From Azospirillum ramasamyi (GTDB lineage: Bacteria; Pseudomonadota; Alphaproteobacteria; Azospirillales; Azospirillaceae), in contig NZ_CP029832.1 of NCBI RefSeq assembly GCF_003233655.1, positions 248,001-312,000 on the forward strand: DNA of 64,000 nucleotides. The letters run 5' to 3'. The position numbers and the translations under genes are program-made. The stretch's first letter is position 1; every line of letters starts with the position of its first letter. The notes beneath the pieces are model-generated. The model was not told the DNA's origin and searched no databases. It was given only the letters and a program-made list of their open reading frames with translations. Positions 39,212-48,101 of the stretch are shown here, piece after piece.

Positions 39212-40513
39212 ATGGATCAGACGACCGCATCCATCGTCGTCGTCGTGACGATGTTCCTGATGCTGGGGACCGGCGTGTGGGTGGCGCTGGCGCTGGCCGG
39301 GGTCGGCTTCGTCGCCATGGCGCTGTTCACCACGCGGCCGGTGGGCATGGTGATGGCGACCAACATCTGGGGGGCCAGCACCTCCTGGACGCTGACCGCC
39401 CTGCCGCTGTTCATCTGGATGGGCGAGATCCTGTTCCGCACCCGCATCTCGTCCGACATGTTCAAGGGGCTGGCGCCCTGGACCGGCTGGCTGCCCGGCC
39501 GGCTGATGCATGTGAACATCATCGGCTGCACGATCTTCGCCGCCGTGTCCGGGTCGTCGGCCGCCACCGCCGCCACCATCGGCCGCATGACCATCCCGGA
39601 GCTGAACCGGCGCGGCTACGACCCGATGATGACCATCGGATCGCTGGCCGGGGCCGGGACGCTGGGGCTGCTGATCCCGCCGTCGATCATCATGATCGTC
39701 TATGGCGTGGCCGCCGACGTGTCCATCGCCCGGCTGTTCATCGCCGGCGTCATCCCCGGCATCGTGCTGACCGGACTGTTCATGGCCTATGTCGGCGGCT
39801 GGTCGCTGCTGAAACCCGGCCGGGTGCCGCCGCGGGAGCCGTCGCGGAGCTTCGCCGAGAAGATCCGCGACACCGGCGCGCTGATCCCGGTCATGCTGCT
39901 GATCGTCGCGGTGCTCGGCTCCATCTATGTCGGCATCGCCACCCCGACGGAGGCCGCCGGCATCGGCGTGCTGGGGTCGCTGGTGCTGGCGCTGGCGACC
40001 GGGACGCTGAACTGGACGACCTTCCGCGACAGCCTGTTCGGCGCCGCCCACACCTCCTGCATGATCGGCTTCATCCTGGCGGGCGCGGCCTTCCTGACGG
40101 TGGCGATGGGCTATACCGGCATCCCGCGCCTGCTGGCGGAGTGGATCACCACGATGCAGCTGTCGCCGGCGGCGCTGCTGGTGGCGCTGACCGCTTTCTT
40201 CATCGTGATGGGCTGCTTCCTCGACGGCATCTCCATGGTGGTGCTGACCACCTCGGTGATCCTGCCGATGGTGCAGCAGGCCGGCATCGACCTGCTGTGG
40301 TTCGGCATCTACATCATCATCGTGGTGGAGATGGCGCAGATCACCCCGCCGGTCGGCTTCAACCTGTTCGTGCTGCAGGCGATGACCGGCCGGAACATCT
40401 TCACCATCGGCAAGGCCAGCCTGCCCTTCTTCCTGCTGATGATGGTGATGGTGGCCTTGCTGTGGCTGTTCCCCGGCATGGTGACGTGGCTGCCGTCGAT
40501 GATGATCGGGTGA
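39212..40513 (+). CDS. dctM: TRAP transporter large permease DctM
   Basis: The 433-aa product has about 12 helices and typical DctM motifs (SGSSAATAATIGRMTIPELNRRGY, LGLLIPPSIIMIVYG, EMAQITPPVGFNLFVLQ). It carries the substrate together with Na+. It starts three bases after dctQ. Confidence 0.95.
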   Translation: MDQTTASIVVVVTMFLMLGTGVWVALALAGVGFVAMALFTTRPVGMVMATNIWGASTSWTLTALPLFIWMGEILFRTRISSDMFKGLAPWTGWLPGRLMHVNIIGCTIFAAVSGSSAATAATIGRMTIPELNRRGYDPMMTIGSLAGAGTLGLLIPPSIIMIVYGVAADVSIARLFIAGVIPGIVLTGLFMAYVGGWSLLKPGRVPPREPSRSFAEKIRDTGALIPVMLLIVAVLGSIYVGIATPTEAAGIGVLGSLVLALATGTLNWTTFRDSLFGAAHTSCMIGFILAGAAFLTVAMGYTGIPRLLAEWITTMQLSPAALLVALTAFFIVMGCFLDGISMVVLTTSVILPMVQQAGIDLLWFGIYIIIVVEMAQITPPVGFNLFVLQAMTGRNIFTIGKASLPFFLLMMVMVALLWLFPGMVTWLPSMMIG

Positions 40514-40524
40514 GGAGCTTGGGC

Positions 40525-41247
40525 GTGGAGATCCGCTTCACCACCGCAGGCGACACCGCCTTCAACGTCGAGTTCGGCGAGGCCATCGACCGGGCGACCA
40601 ACGCCCGCGTCATGGCGCTGCACGCCCGGCTGAAAGCCGATCCCCCTCCGGGACTGGTGGAGACGGTGCCGACCTTCCGCTCGCTGCTGGTGGTCTACGA
40701 TCCGGTCGCCACCGGGCGGCGGGAGATGCAGGCGGCGGTGGAGGCGGCGGCGGCCGGCAGCGACGCCGCCGCGGCCGAAGGGCGGCTGTGGCGCCTTCCG
40801 GTCTGCTACGACCCCGATTTCGGCCCCGATCTGGCGGAACTGGCCGGCGGGCTGGGACTGGCCGTGGAGCGGGTGGCGGAACTGCACGGATCGGCCGAAT
40901 ACTTCGTCTACATGCTGGGCTTCATGCCGGGATTCGGCTACATGGGCGACCTGCCGGCGGAGCTGGAACGGCCGCGCCGGACGGAGCCGCGGGTGCGGGT
41001 GCCGGCCGGCTCCGTCGCCGTCGCCGGACGGCTGACCACCGTCTATCCATGGGAAAGTCCCGGCGGCTGGCACCTGATCGGCCGCTGCCCGGTGCCGCTC
41101 TACGATGCCGGACGGGCCGATCCCGTCCTGCTGGCAGCCGGCGACCGGGTGCGCTTCGAGGCGGTGGACCGCACCGCCTTCGACGGCATCGCGCAGGCGG
41201 CGGCTGCCGGCCGCTTCGATCCCGCCAGCCTGAGGGACGCATCATGA
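40525..41247 (+). CDS. pxpB: 5-oxoprolinase subunit PxpB (KipI family)
   Basis: The 240-aa product carries the KipI/PxpB motif FVYMLGFMPGFGYMGDLP and a C-terminal VAVAGRLTTVYPWESPGGWHLIGRCP. PxpB works with PxpA and PxpC in ATP-dependent ring opening of 5-oxoproline. I chose the GTG at 40525, with GAGGAG seven bases upstream; a GTG at 40510 overlapping the dctM stop is the alternative. Confidence 0.9.
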   Translation: MEIRFTTAGDTAFNVEFGEAIDRATNARVMALHARLKADPPPGLVETVPTFRSLLVVYDPVATGRREMQAAVEAAAAGSDAAAAEGRLWRLPVCYDPDFGPDLAELAGGLGLAVERVAELHGSAEYFVYMLGFMPGFGYMGDLPAELERPRRTEPRVRVPAGSVAVAGRLTTVYPWESPGGWHLIGRCPVPLYDAGRADPVLLAAGDRVRFEAVDRTAFDGIAQAAAAGRFDPASLRDAS

Positions 41248-42314
41248 GCGCCTTTCTGACCGTGGTGCGGCCGGGCCTGTTCGCGACGATCCAGGATCTG
41301 GGCCGCTTCGGCTTCCAGGAATTGGGCATGCCGGTGGCCGGCGCGCTCGACCCGGTGGCGCTGCGGTTGGCCAATGCGCTGGTCGGCAACCCGCAGAACA
41401 TGGCGGGGCTGGAGATCGCCCTGCTCGGCCCCGTCCTGCGGGTGGACGCCGCCGCCGTCCGCATCGCCGCGGTCGGCCCGCTGGCGATGACGCTGGAACG
41501 CGAGGGGGAGCCTGCCCGGCCATTGGAGCCCCACCGCAGCCACAGCCTGCGCCAGGGCGACCTGCTGCGGCTGGGGGCGGTGGATGGGGCGTCGGTCGCC
41601 TATCTGGCGGTGGCCGGCGGTTTCGCGCTGGCTCCGGTGATGGGCAGCCTGTCCAGCTATGTCCGCGCCGGCATCGGCCCGCTCGGCGGGCGCCCCCTGG
41701 GACAGGACGACCGGCTGCCGCTGGTCCGCGATGGCGCGCCGGATGGGCCGCCGGATGAGCAGGATATGGAACTGCCGCAGCCGCCGGAGTACGGCGTCGG
41801 GCCGTTGCGTGTCGTGCTCGGGCCGCAGGACGACCGCTTCACCGAGCAGGCTTTGGCGACCTTTCTGTCGGCGGACTACCATGTCGGCAAGCAGGCCGAC
41901 CGCATGGGCCTGCGTCTGGAGGGGCCGGCTCTGCAGCATCGCGGGTCGGCCGACATCCCGTCGGACGGGCTGGTCACCGGCTCCATCCAGGTGCCGGGCA
42001 ACGGGCAGCCGATCCTGCTGCTGAACGACCACCAGACCGCCGGCGGCTATGCCAAGATCGCCACCGTGATCTCCGCCGACCTGCCCCGCGCCGGCCGCCT
42101 GCGCCCCGGCGACCGCCTGTCCTTCCAGGCGGTGACGGTGGAGGAGGCCGAAGCGATCCGCCGACGGCAGGAACAGTCGATCGCCGGCTGGATCCGCGCC
42201 ATCCGCCCGGTGCGCCCGGCCGGCGGCATCGATCTGGAGGCCCTGTATGCGGAGAACCTGATCTCCGGCACGGTGGACATCGTGAACGGCGGCAGCGATC
42301 TGCCGCTGCTGTGA
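41244..42314 (+). CDS. pxpC: 5-oxoprolinase subunit PxpC (KipA family)
   Basis: The 356-aa product is a biotin-dependent-carboxyltransferase-like KipA/PxpC protein: VVRPGLFATIQDLGRFGFQELGMPVAGALD at the start, SDGLVTGSIQVPGNGQPILLLNDHQTAGGYAKI later on. It overlaps pxpB by four bases, as usual for this pair. No pxpA (LamB/YcsF) lies in the window. Confidence 0.92.
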   Translation: MSAFLTVVRPGLFATIQDLGRFGFQELGMPVAGALDPVALRLANALVGNPQNMAGLEIALLGPVLRVDAAAVRIAAVGPLAMTLEREGEPARPLEPHRSHSLRQGDLLRLGAVDGASVAYLAVAGGFALAPVMGSLSSYVRAGIGPLGGRPLGQDDRLPLVRDGAPDGPPDEQDMELPQPPEYGVGPLRVVLGPQDDRFTEQALATFLSADYHVGKQADRMGLRLEGPALQHRGSADIPSDGLVTGSIQVPGNGQPILLLNDHQTAGGYAKIATVISADLPRAGRLRPGDRLSFQAVTVEEAEAIRRRQEQSIAGWIRAIRPVRPAGGIDLEALYAENLISGTVDIVNGGSDLPLL

Positions 42315-42317
42315 AGG

Positions 42318-42362
42318 GCAGGCAGCTTGTCGCCTCTGCCAAAAATTTAGGCGATTGCCTGC
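42318..42362 (+). terminator. Two-part hairpin after pxpC
   Basis: Nested inverted repeats GCAGGCA/TGCCTGC (42318-42324, 42356-42362) and TCGCCT/AGGCGA (42330-42335, 42349-42354) begin three bases after the pxpC stop. No T run follows, so this is at best a weak or factor-dependent terminator. Confidence 0.35.
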
Positions 42363-42466
42363 GCCTGCCGCTTGTTTCAGCATCACTGGGGCGGCACCAC
42401 CCATCGACCAAAACGCCGTAAAACAGTCTAAGTCATTGATATAAATCTGTAAGTCCGAAAACGGCA

Positions 42467-42499
42467 TGCGCTTTGCTATCTAAGTATCTGCAAAGCGCA
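42467..42499. promoter_or_regulatory. Inverted repeat upstream of the polyamine-type ABC operon
   Basis: Perfect 10-base arms TGCGCTTTGC and GCAAAGCGCA are separated by 13 bases and end 22 bases before the ATPase start. The site may be an operator or a leader hairpin that hides the ribosome site. The GntR regulator at 49495 is one candidate binder, but FCD-type GntR operators are usually shorter. Confidence 0.45.
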
Positions 42500-42521
42500 A
42501 CACGAAACGGACGGTGCAGCC

Positions 42522-43640
42522 ATGGTCGGAGCCTCGCAAAGCAGCCAGTCGGCCCAGCGTGGGCAGACGCTTCTTCTCGATGGGATCACCCAGCGCTACG
42601 GCAATACGCTGGCCGTCAACGAGGTGACGCTCGACATCAAGGGCGGCGAGCTGGTCGCCCTGCTCGGACCGTCGGGTTGCGGCAAGACGACCCTGCTGCG
42701 GATCATCGCCGGCTTCATGGCCCAGACCAAGGGCCACGTCATCGTCGGCGGCGAGGCCATCGACGGTCTGCCGCCCAACCGCCGCTCGGTCGGCATCGTC
42801 TTCCAGAACTACGCGCTGTTCCCGCACATGACGGTGGCGGAGAACGTCGCCTATGGGCTGGACGCCCGCGGCGTCGACCGCGCCACCCAGCGCAGCGAGG
42901 CCCGGCGCATGCTGGATCTGGTGAAGCTGGGCCATCTCGGCGACCGCATGCCGCGCCAGTTGTCGGGCGGGCAGCAGCAGCGCGTGGCGCTGGCCCGCGC
43001 GCTGGCGGTCAACCCGTCGATCCTGCTGCTCGATGAGCCGTTCGCGGCGCTGGACAAGAACCTGCGCCTGGACATGCAGATCGAGGTGAAGCGCATCCAG
43101 CGCCTGTCCGGCATCACCACCATCCTGGTCACCCACGACCAGGAGGAGGCGCTGTCGATGGCCGACCGCGTCGCGGTTCTGAGCCAGGGCCGGCTGGAGC
43201 AGTTCTCTCCGCCGACCGAGATCTACGACGCGCCGGACAGCCTGTTCGTCAACACCTTCGTCGGCTCCGCCAACCTGCTGGGCGGCGTCCTGCTCGGCGC
43301 CGACCGCAAAAGCGGCACGGTGCGGCTGGATGCCGGCGGCACCATCGAGACACGCGCCCCGAAGGGCGACGTCCGTCCCGGCGCCCGCGTCACCGTCTGC
43401 CTGCGGCCGGAGCACCTCCGCGTCGATCCGGCGGCGGCCGGCTCCGACACGCTGAACGGCGTGGTGGAGATGGGGCTGCCGCTGGGCGCCACGGTCGTCC
43501 ATGAGGTGCGCGTCGCCGACGGGTCCGCCGTGAAGGTGTCCGAACCGCGCATCGACCGCGCCGGCCTGTTCGCCCCCGGCACACCGGTGCGCCTCGCCCC
43601 GGTCGCCCCCCGCCTCGCCTCGGTCTTCGCCGCGGCCTGA
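42522..43640 (+). CDS. Spermidine/putrescine-type ABC transporter ATPase (PotA-like)
   Basis: The 372-aa product has Walker A GPSGCGKT, signature LSGGQQQRVALARAL and Walker B ILLLDEPFAALD, then a C-terminal TOBE regulatory domain (about 285-370). This is the CUT1/PotA class that powers uptake of polyamines, Fe3+ or small organic molecules. It leads an operon with binding protein and two permeases. Confidence 0.92.
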   Translation: MVGASQSSQSAQRGQTLLLDGITQRYGNTLAVNEVTLDIKGGELVALLGPSGCGKTTLLRIIAGFMAQTKGHVIVGGEAIDGLPPNRRSVGIVFQNYALFPHMTVAENVAYGLDARGVDRATQRSEARRMLDLVKLGHLGDRMPRQLSGGQQQRVALARALAVNPSILLLDEPFAALDKNLRLDMQIEVKRIQRLSGITTILVTHDQEEALSMADRVAVLSQGRLEQFSPPTEIYDAPDSLFVNTFVGSANLLGGVLLGADRKSGTVRLDAGGTIETRAPKGDVRPGARVTVCLRPEHLRVDPAAAGSDTLNGVVEMGLPLGATVVHEVRVADGSAVKVSEPRIDRAGLFAPGTPVRLAPVAPRLASVFAAA

Positions 43641-43691
43641 TCCGACTTTCCTCTTTCTCCTATTCCCTCCCCCATCCGACAGGAGTAATCA

Positions 43692-44738
43692 ATGCTGCTG
43701 ACCCGCCGCACCCTGATGCAGACGGCCCTGACGCTGGGCGCCATGCACGCCTTTCCCGGCCTGACCTGGGCGCAGGCGCGCCCGCTGGTCTTCGCGACCT
43801 TCACCGGCAGCTGGGAGGAGGCGCACAAGGCCGCGCTGGTCCCCGCCTTCCGCAAGGCGACCGGCAATGCCGACATGGTGCTCGACCCCATGCTGTCGGT
43901 CGATCAGATCGCCAAGGTCAACGCGGCCAAGAACAATCCGCCGATCGACGTCATGCTGCATGATCCGGGCCCCGCGCTGCAGGCCATCGCGCAGGATCTG
44001 GTCGAACCCTATCCGGTGGAGCAGAGCGCCCATTACAAGGATCTCATCCCGGAAGCCCAGGTGCCGATGGGGCCGGCGCCCTTCTTCCAGGTGGTCGGCA
44101 TCACCTACAACCCGGAGACGGTGAAGACGCCGCCGACCTCCTGGGCCGATCTGTGGAAGCCGGAATTCAAGGGCCGCGTCGGCATCACCAACCTGAACTC
44201 CACGCTCGGCACCGGGTTCATGGTGGAACTGGCCAAGATGCATGGCGGGTCGGAATCCAACATCGATCCCGCCTTCAAGGCGCTGGAGGCGCTGCGCCCG
44301 AGCCTCGCCGCCGTCGCCGCCAACCCCGGCCAGCTCGCCACCCTGTTCCAGCAGGGCCAGATCGACATCTCCCCCGGCAATTTCAACGCCATCCAGATCC
44401 TGAAGGCGCGCGGCGTCCCGGTGGAGTTCGTCATCCCCAAGGAAGGCGCCATCGCCTTCAAGACCACGATCCACGTCGTCAGGAACTCCCCGAACAAGGA
44501 ACTGGCCTTCAAGCTGATCGAGGCCGCCCTGTCGCCGGAGGTCCAGACCAAGCTGATGGAGGAGCCGTTCCTGATCGTGCCGACCAACACCAAGGTCGCG
44601 ATCAAGGGCGAACTCGCCAAGAGCCTGGCCAAGGACCATGCCGAGATCGCGCAGAAGTTCGTGTTCCAGGACTGGGCGAAGATCAACGAGCAGCGCAGCG
44701 CCTGGATCGAGCGGTTCAACCGCGAGATCAGGGTGTGA
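43692..44738 (+). CDS. ABC transporter solute-binding protein (PotD-like, family 1)
   Basis: The 348-aa product begins with an export signal containing TRRTLMQ, a possible Tat motif, and a cleavage site near TWA-QARP. The rest is a PotD/FutA-like binding fold. GACAGGAG precedes the ATG. The conserved acidic polyamine-binding residues of PotD could not be confirmed by eye, so the ligand is open. Confidence 0.88.
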   Translation: MLLTRRTLMQTALTLGAMHAFPGLTWAQARPLVFATFTGSWEEAHKAALVPAFRKATGNADMVLDPMLSVDQIAKVNAAKNNPPIDVMLHDPGPALQAIAQDLVEPYPVEQSAHYKDLIPEAQVPMGPAPFFQVVGITYNPETVKTPPTSWADLWKPEFKGRVGITNLNSTLGTGFMVELAKMHGGSESNIDPAFKALEALRPSLAAVAANPGQLATLFQQGQIDISPGNFNAIQILKARGVPVEFVIPKEGAIAFKTTIHVVRNSPNKELAFKLIEAALSPEVQTKLMEEPFLIVPTNTKVAIKGELAKSLAKDHAEIAQKFVFQDWAKINEQRSAWIERFNREIRV

Positions 44739-44773
44739 CGACGCGAACGACCCGCTGAAGCCCTCCCTCTCCC

Positions 44774-44798
44774 TCCCTCTCCCGGGGCGGGAGAGGGA
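44774..44798. repeat. Hairpin between binding protein and permease genes
   Basis: Arms TCCCTCTCCC and GGGAGAGGGA (10 bases each) enclose the loop GGGGC, 35 bases after the binding-protein stop and 20 before the permease start. No T run follows, so an mRNA-stabilising or REP-like role is more likely than termination. It shares the core CCCTCTCC/GGAGAGGG with the hairpin at 30709-30739. Confidence 0.7.
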
Positions 44799-44818
44799 TA
44801 CCGGAAAGGACCTCCCCA

Positions 44819-45676
44819 ATGGCCGCGACGCTGCGCAACGTCACCACCTACGACCTGAAACTGGCGGCTCCGCTGGCGGCGGGGTTCGTCGTCTTCTTCG
44901 TCACGCCGCTGGTCATCCTGCTCGCGCTGAGCTTCCAGACCGACCCGCAGGGCGGACAGTTCGGACTGACCCAATACGTCAACTTCCTCGGCGACAGCTT
45001 CAGCCTCGGCGTGCTGGGATCGACGCTGTGGCTGGGGGTGAAGGTGACGGCGCTGACCCTGCTGCTGGGCTATCCGGTGGCGTGGCTGCACCAGCGCTCT
45101 CCCGGCTGGGCCAAGGGGGTCATCATGCTGCTGGTGCTGCTGCCGCTGCTGACCAGCGTGGTGGTGCGCACCTTCGCCTGGGTGGTCATCCTGGGGCGGC
45201 AGGGGATCGTCAACGCCTCGCTGCTCGAGCTGGGGCTGATCGACACGCCGCTGAAGCTTCTCTACACCGAAGGCGGGCTGGTGGTCGCCCTGGCGCAGGT
45301 GCAGATGCCGCTGATGGTGCTGCCGCTGATCACCGCGCTGAACCGGATCGACCCGAACCTCGCCGACGCCTCCTCCGTGCTGGGGGCCGGGCATTGGCGC
45401 ACCTTCCGCAAGGTGATCCTGCCGCTGTCGCTGCCGGGGATCATCGCCGGCTGCCTGCTGACCTATGCCGCGGCCATCACCGCCTTCATCACCCAGAGCC
45501 TGATCGGCGGCGGGCAGATGCTGTTCATGCCGATGTACATCTACCAGCAGGCCTCGACCCTGCAGAACTGGCCCTTCGCCGCCGCGATCTCCGTCATCTT
45601 CCTGGTCGCGGTGCTGGTGGTGGTGTCGATCTTCAACGTGCTGGGCCGCCTGTCGCGCGGCTACACCAGCGCCTGA
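44819..45676 (+). CDS. ABC transporter permease (PotB-like)
   Basis: The 285-aa permease has six predicted helices and an EAA loop around DASSVLGAGHWRTFRKVILPLSLPG. It is the first of two permeases in this importer. Confidence 0.93.
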   Translation: MAATLRNVTTYDLKLAAPLAAGFVVFFVTPLVILLALSFQTDPQGGQFGLTQYVNFLGDSFSLGVLGSTLWLGVKVTALTLLLGYPVAWLHQRSPGWAKGVIMLLVLLPLLTSVVVRTFAWVVILGRQGIVNASLLELGLIDTPLKLLYTEGGLVVALAQVQMPLMVLPLITALNRIDPNLADASSVLGAGHWRTFRKVILPLSLPGIIAGCLLTYAAAITAFITQSLIGGGQMLFMPMYIYQQASTLQNWPFAAAISVIFLVAVLVVVSIFNVLGRLSRGYTSA

Positions 45677-45693
45677 CCAGCAGGGGACCGGAT

Positions 45694-46506
45694 ATGAGCA
45701 ACCGCCGTTTCGACCTCGACTCGCTGAGTTACCGCATCGTCATGACCGGGGTGGCGCTGCTGGCCCTGCTGCTGCTGGCGGCCCCCACGGTCGTGGTGAT
45801 CTGGGTGTCCTTCACCAGCGGATATTCGCTGAAGTTTCCGCCGCCCGGCTATTCGCTGCGCTGGTACGCCGAGCTGTGGGAGGCCTGGCAGCTCCAGTTC
45901 GCCCTGATGAACAGCCTGAAGGTGGCGGCCTGGGCGACCGCGCTGTCGATCCTGCTGGGCGTTGCCGCCTCGCTCGGCATCGCGCGCTCGGCCAGCCTGA
46001 CGGCGCGGGTGCTGGACAGCCTGTTCCTGTCGCCGCTGGTGCTGCCGGCGCTCGCCTTCGGGCTGTCGTCGCTGATGTTCTTCTCGCTGGTCGGCGTGCC
46101 GGTGTCGCCGCTGACCCTCATCATCGGCCACACCGTGGTGTCGGTGCCCTTCGTGGTGCGCAACACCGTCGCCTCGCTGGCGCAGATGAACCCGACCCTG
46201 CTGGAGGCGTCGGCCAGCCTGGGCGCCACCCGCTGGTTCACCTTCCGCCGCATCACCCTGCCGCTGATCCGACCGGGCATCATGGCCGGCGGATTCATCG
46301 CCTTCATGGCGTCCTTCGACAATGTGCCCGTCTCGCTGTTCCTGCGCGACGCGGCGACCGACATGCTGCCGATCCGCATGTGGCAGGATCTGGAAGGCAA
46401 GCTCGACGTGACGGTCGCGGCGCTGTCGGGTGTGCTGATCGTGGCGACCATCGCGCTGATGCTGGTCATGGAACGGGTCGCCGGCCTATCCAAGAGGTTG
46501 ACCTGA
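45694..46506 (+). CDS. ABC transporter permease (PotC-like)
   Basis: The 270-aa permease has six predicted helices and an EAA loop around EASASLGATRWFTFRRITLPLIRPG. I chose the ATG at 45694, preceded by AGGGGA. It is the last gene of the importer; the next gene faces the other way, seven bases further. Confidence 0.93.
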   Translation: MSNRRFDLDSLSYRIVMTGVALLALLLLAAPTVVVIWVSFTSGYSLKFPPPGYSLRWYAELWEAWQLQFALMNSLKVAAWATALSILLGVAASLGIARSASLTARVLDSLFLSPLVLPALAFGLSSLMFFSLVGVPVSPLTLIIGHTVVSVPFVVRNTVASLAQMNPTLLEASASLGATRWFTFRRITLPLIRPGIMAGGFIAFMASFDNVPVSLFLRDAATDMLPIRMWQDLEGKLDVTVAALSGVLIVATIALMLVMERVAGLSKRLT

Positions 46507-46512
46507 CCCCGC

Positions 46513-46866
46513 CTATACACCCAGAAAGAGCGAGACCCCGTAGGGTGTGAATTTGAAGGGCAGATGCAGATGGCGGTCCAGGTCGGTCACTTTGAAGCGG
46601 AAGGGCATGATGTCGAGGAAGCGGGTCTGCTCCTCCGGATATCCGGCCGCGCGCAGCCAGTCGCCGACATGGAACAGCACTTCGTGCGGGCCGGGAGCGA
46701 TGCCCTCGCCGCGGACGGTCGGGTGGTCGAGCTGCCCGTTGGCGCCGAGACGGCCCTCGGCCAGCAGGCGCCGGCCGGGCGTCAGGGCGTAAAGCTCCAC
46801 CCGCAGCCCTTCGGCGGCGACGCCGCGCGCCACGTCCACGCCGTGAATCGAAATACCGCCAGCCAT
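46513..46866 (-). CDS. Transthyretin-like protein with altered active site
   Basis: The 117-aa product has the fold of 5-hydroxyisourate hydrolase (UraH). That enzyme uses two His, an Arg and the C-terminal Tyr-Arg-Gly-Ser. Here His8 and the HLHLP His pair (99, 101) are kept, but Gln45 stands where the Arg of ADGR is expected, and the C-terminus ends in FLGV. The family signature PYG is kept (108-110). It may act on another cyclic amide or not be an enzyme. No urate pathway gene is near; an amidase and carriers are. GGAGG lies four bases before the ATG. Confidence 0.75.
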   Translation of the reverse strand: MAGGISIHGVDVARGVAAEGLRVELYALTPGRRLLAEGRLGANGQLDHPTVRGEGIAPGPHEVLFHVGDWLRAAGYPEEQTRFLDIMPFRFKVTDLDRHLHLPFKFTPYGVSLFLGV

Positions 46867-46892
46867 GCCGCCTCCGGGTCAGAGTTTCCGCA

Positions 46893-48101
46893 ATGGTAGC
46901 CGAGACGGCGGCGGTTGCGCCAGCGCCGGCCAAGCCTCCGGCGATGCCTCCGCTCCTGCCGGCGCTGATCGGAATGACCGGTCTGCAGGCGCTGGTGGCG
47001 CTCGCCCTGTTCGCGCCGGGCGTGCTGGCGCCGCGGATGGGAATCGACCCGGCGGGGCTGGGGCTGTTCACCACCACCGGCTTCGCGGTGGGAATGGCGG
47101 CGTCGCTGGGCGGCGGGGTGCTGGCCGGGCGGCTGGGCTCCTTCCGCGTCGCCAGCTTCTGCGCGGTGGCGGTGGCCGCGGCCATGCTGTGCGCGATGAT
47201 GGGGAGCGGCGCCCTGGCGATGCTGGCGGCGGGAGTCGCCATCGGGCTGGCCTGCGGGCCGGAGACGCCGGCCAGCGCCGCCATCCTTGGCCGGCTGGTG
47301 CGGGAGGCCGACCGGCCGATGGTGTTCTCCGTCCGGCAGACCGGCAACCAGATCGGCGCGATGGCCGGATCGCTGGCCCTGCCGCTGCTGGCCGCCGTCG
47401 CCGATCCGCGCGCCGGCTACGCCGCCATCGCCGCGCTGGCCCTGGTCTGCGTCCTGCCCTTCGAGCGGCTGCGGACGGTCTACGATCCGCTGACGCGATC
47501 CGCCACGACGGCCTTCGGGCTGGTGTCGGCGATCCGGCTGCTGCGCGGCGACCCGGCCCTGCGGCGTCTGGCACTGGCCTCCTTCCCCTATTCGGCGAGC
47601 CAGCTGACGCTGAACGGCTTCTTCGTCGTCTTCGCGGTGGCGGAGCTGGGGCTGGAGCATGTCGCCGCCGGGGTGGCGCTGGCTGCCGGGCAGGCGGGCG
47701 GCCTGGCCGGACGGCTCGGCTGGGGCGTGGTCGCCTCGCGCTGGGTGGCGCCGCGCCGGCTGGTCGGGCTGCTGGGGCTGGGCATGGCGGCGGCATCGGC
47801 GCTGGTGGCGCTGGCCGGCGCCTCCCTGCCCTTCCCGGTGCTCGCCGTGGCGACCTTCCTGTTCGGGCTGACCGCCAGCGGCTGGAACGGCATCTTCCTG
47901 GCGGAGGTGGCGCGGCTGGCGCCGGCGGGACGCATCGGCGAGGCGACCGGGGCGGTGCTGGTCGGCGGCTTCGCCGGGCTGATCGTCGGCCCGCTCCTGC
48001 TGGTCGCGGCCGCCGCAGTCAGCAGCCTCGCCACCGGCTATCTCGTGGTCAGCCTGCTGGCGGCGCTGGCGGGATTGAGCCTTCTCGGAGACAAGCGATG
48101 A
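46893..48101 (+). CDS. Major facilitator superfamily transporter
   Basis: The 402-aa product has 12 predicted helices in two halves with a central loop near RTVYDPLTRSATT. The motif GRLGSFRVAS after helix 2 fits the MFS loop. The substrate is unknown. It is followed, with a four-base overlap, by an amidase, suggesting transport of an amide. The start lies only 26 bases from the divergent transthyretin-like gene; a later ATG at 46944 is possible. Confidence 0.85.
   Translation: MVAETAAVAPAPAKPPAMPPLLPALIGMTGLQALVALALFAPGVLAPRMGIDPAGLGLFTTTGFAVGMAASLGGGVLAGRLGSFRVASFCAVAVAAAMLCAMMGSGALAMLAAGVAIGLACGPETPASAAILGRLVREADRPMVFSVRQTGNQIGAMAGSLALPLLAAVADPRAGYAAIAALALVCVLPFERLRTVYDPLTRSATTAFGLVSAIRLLRGDPALRRLALASFPYSASQLTLNGFFVVFAVAELGLEHVAAGVALAAGQAGGLAGRLGWGVVASRWVAPRRLVGLLGLGMAAASALVALAGASLPFPVLAVATFLFGLTASGWNGIFLAEVARLAPAGRIGEATGAVLVGGFAGLIVGPLLLVAAAAVSSLATGYLVVSLLAALAGLSLLGDKR

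Noticed and set aside
44774-44798. Terminator ending the binding-protein transcript
   Set aside because: There is no T run after the hairpin and the permease genes needed by the same importer follow with no other promoter seen; a stabilising hairpin is more likely.
46513-46866. Calling this gene uraH with a urate-degradation role
   Set aside because: The C-terminal signature and the catalytic Arg are missing and no other urate gene is near, so the symbol would overstate the evidence.
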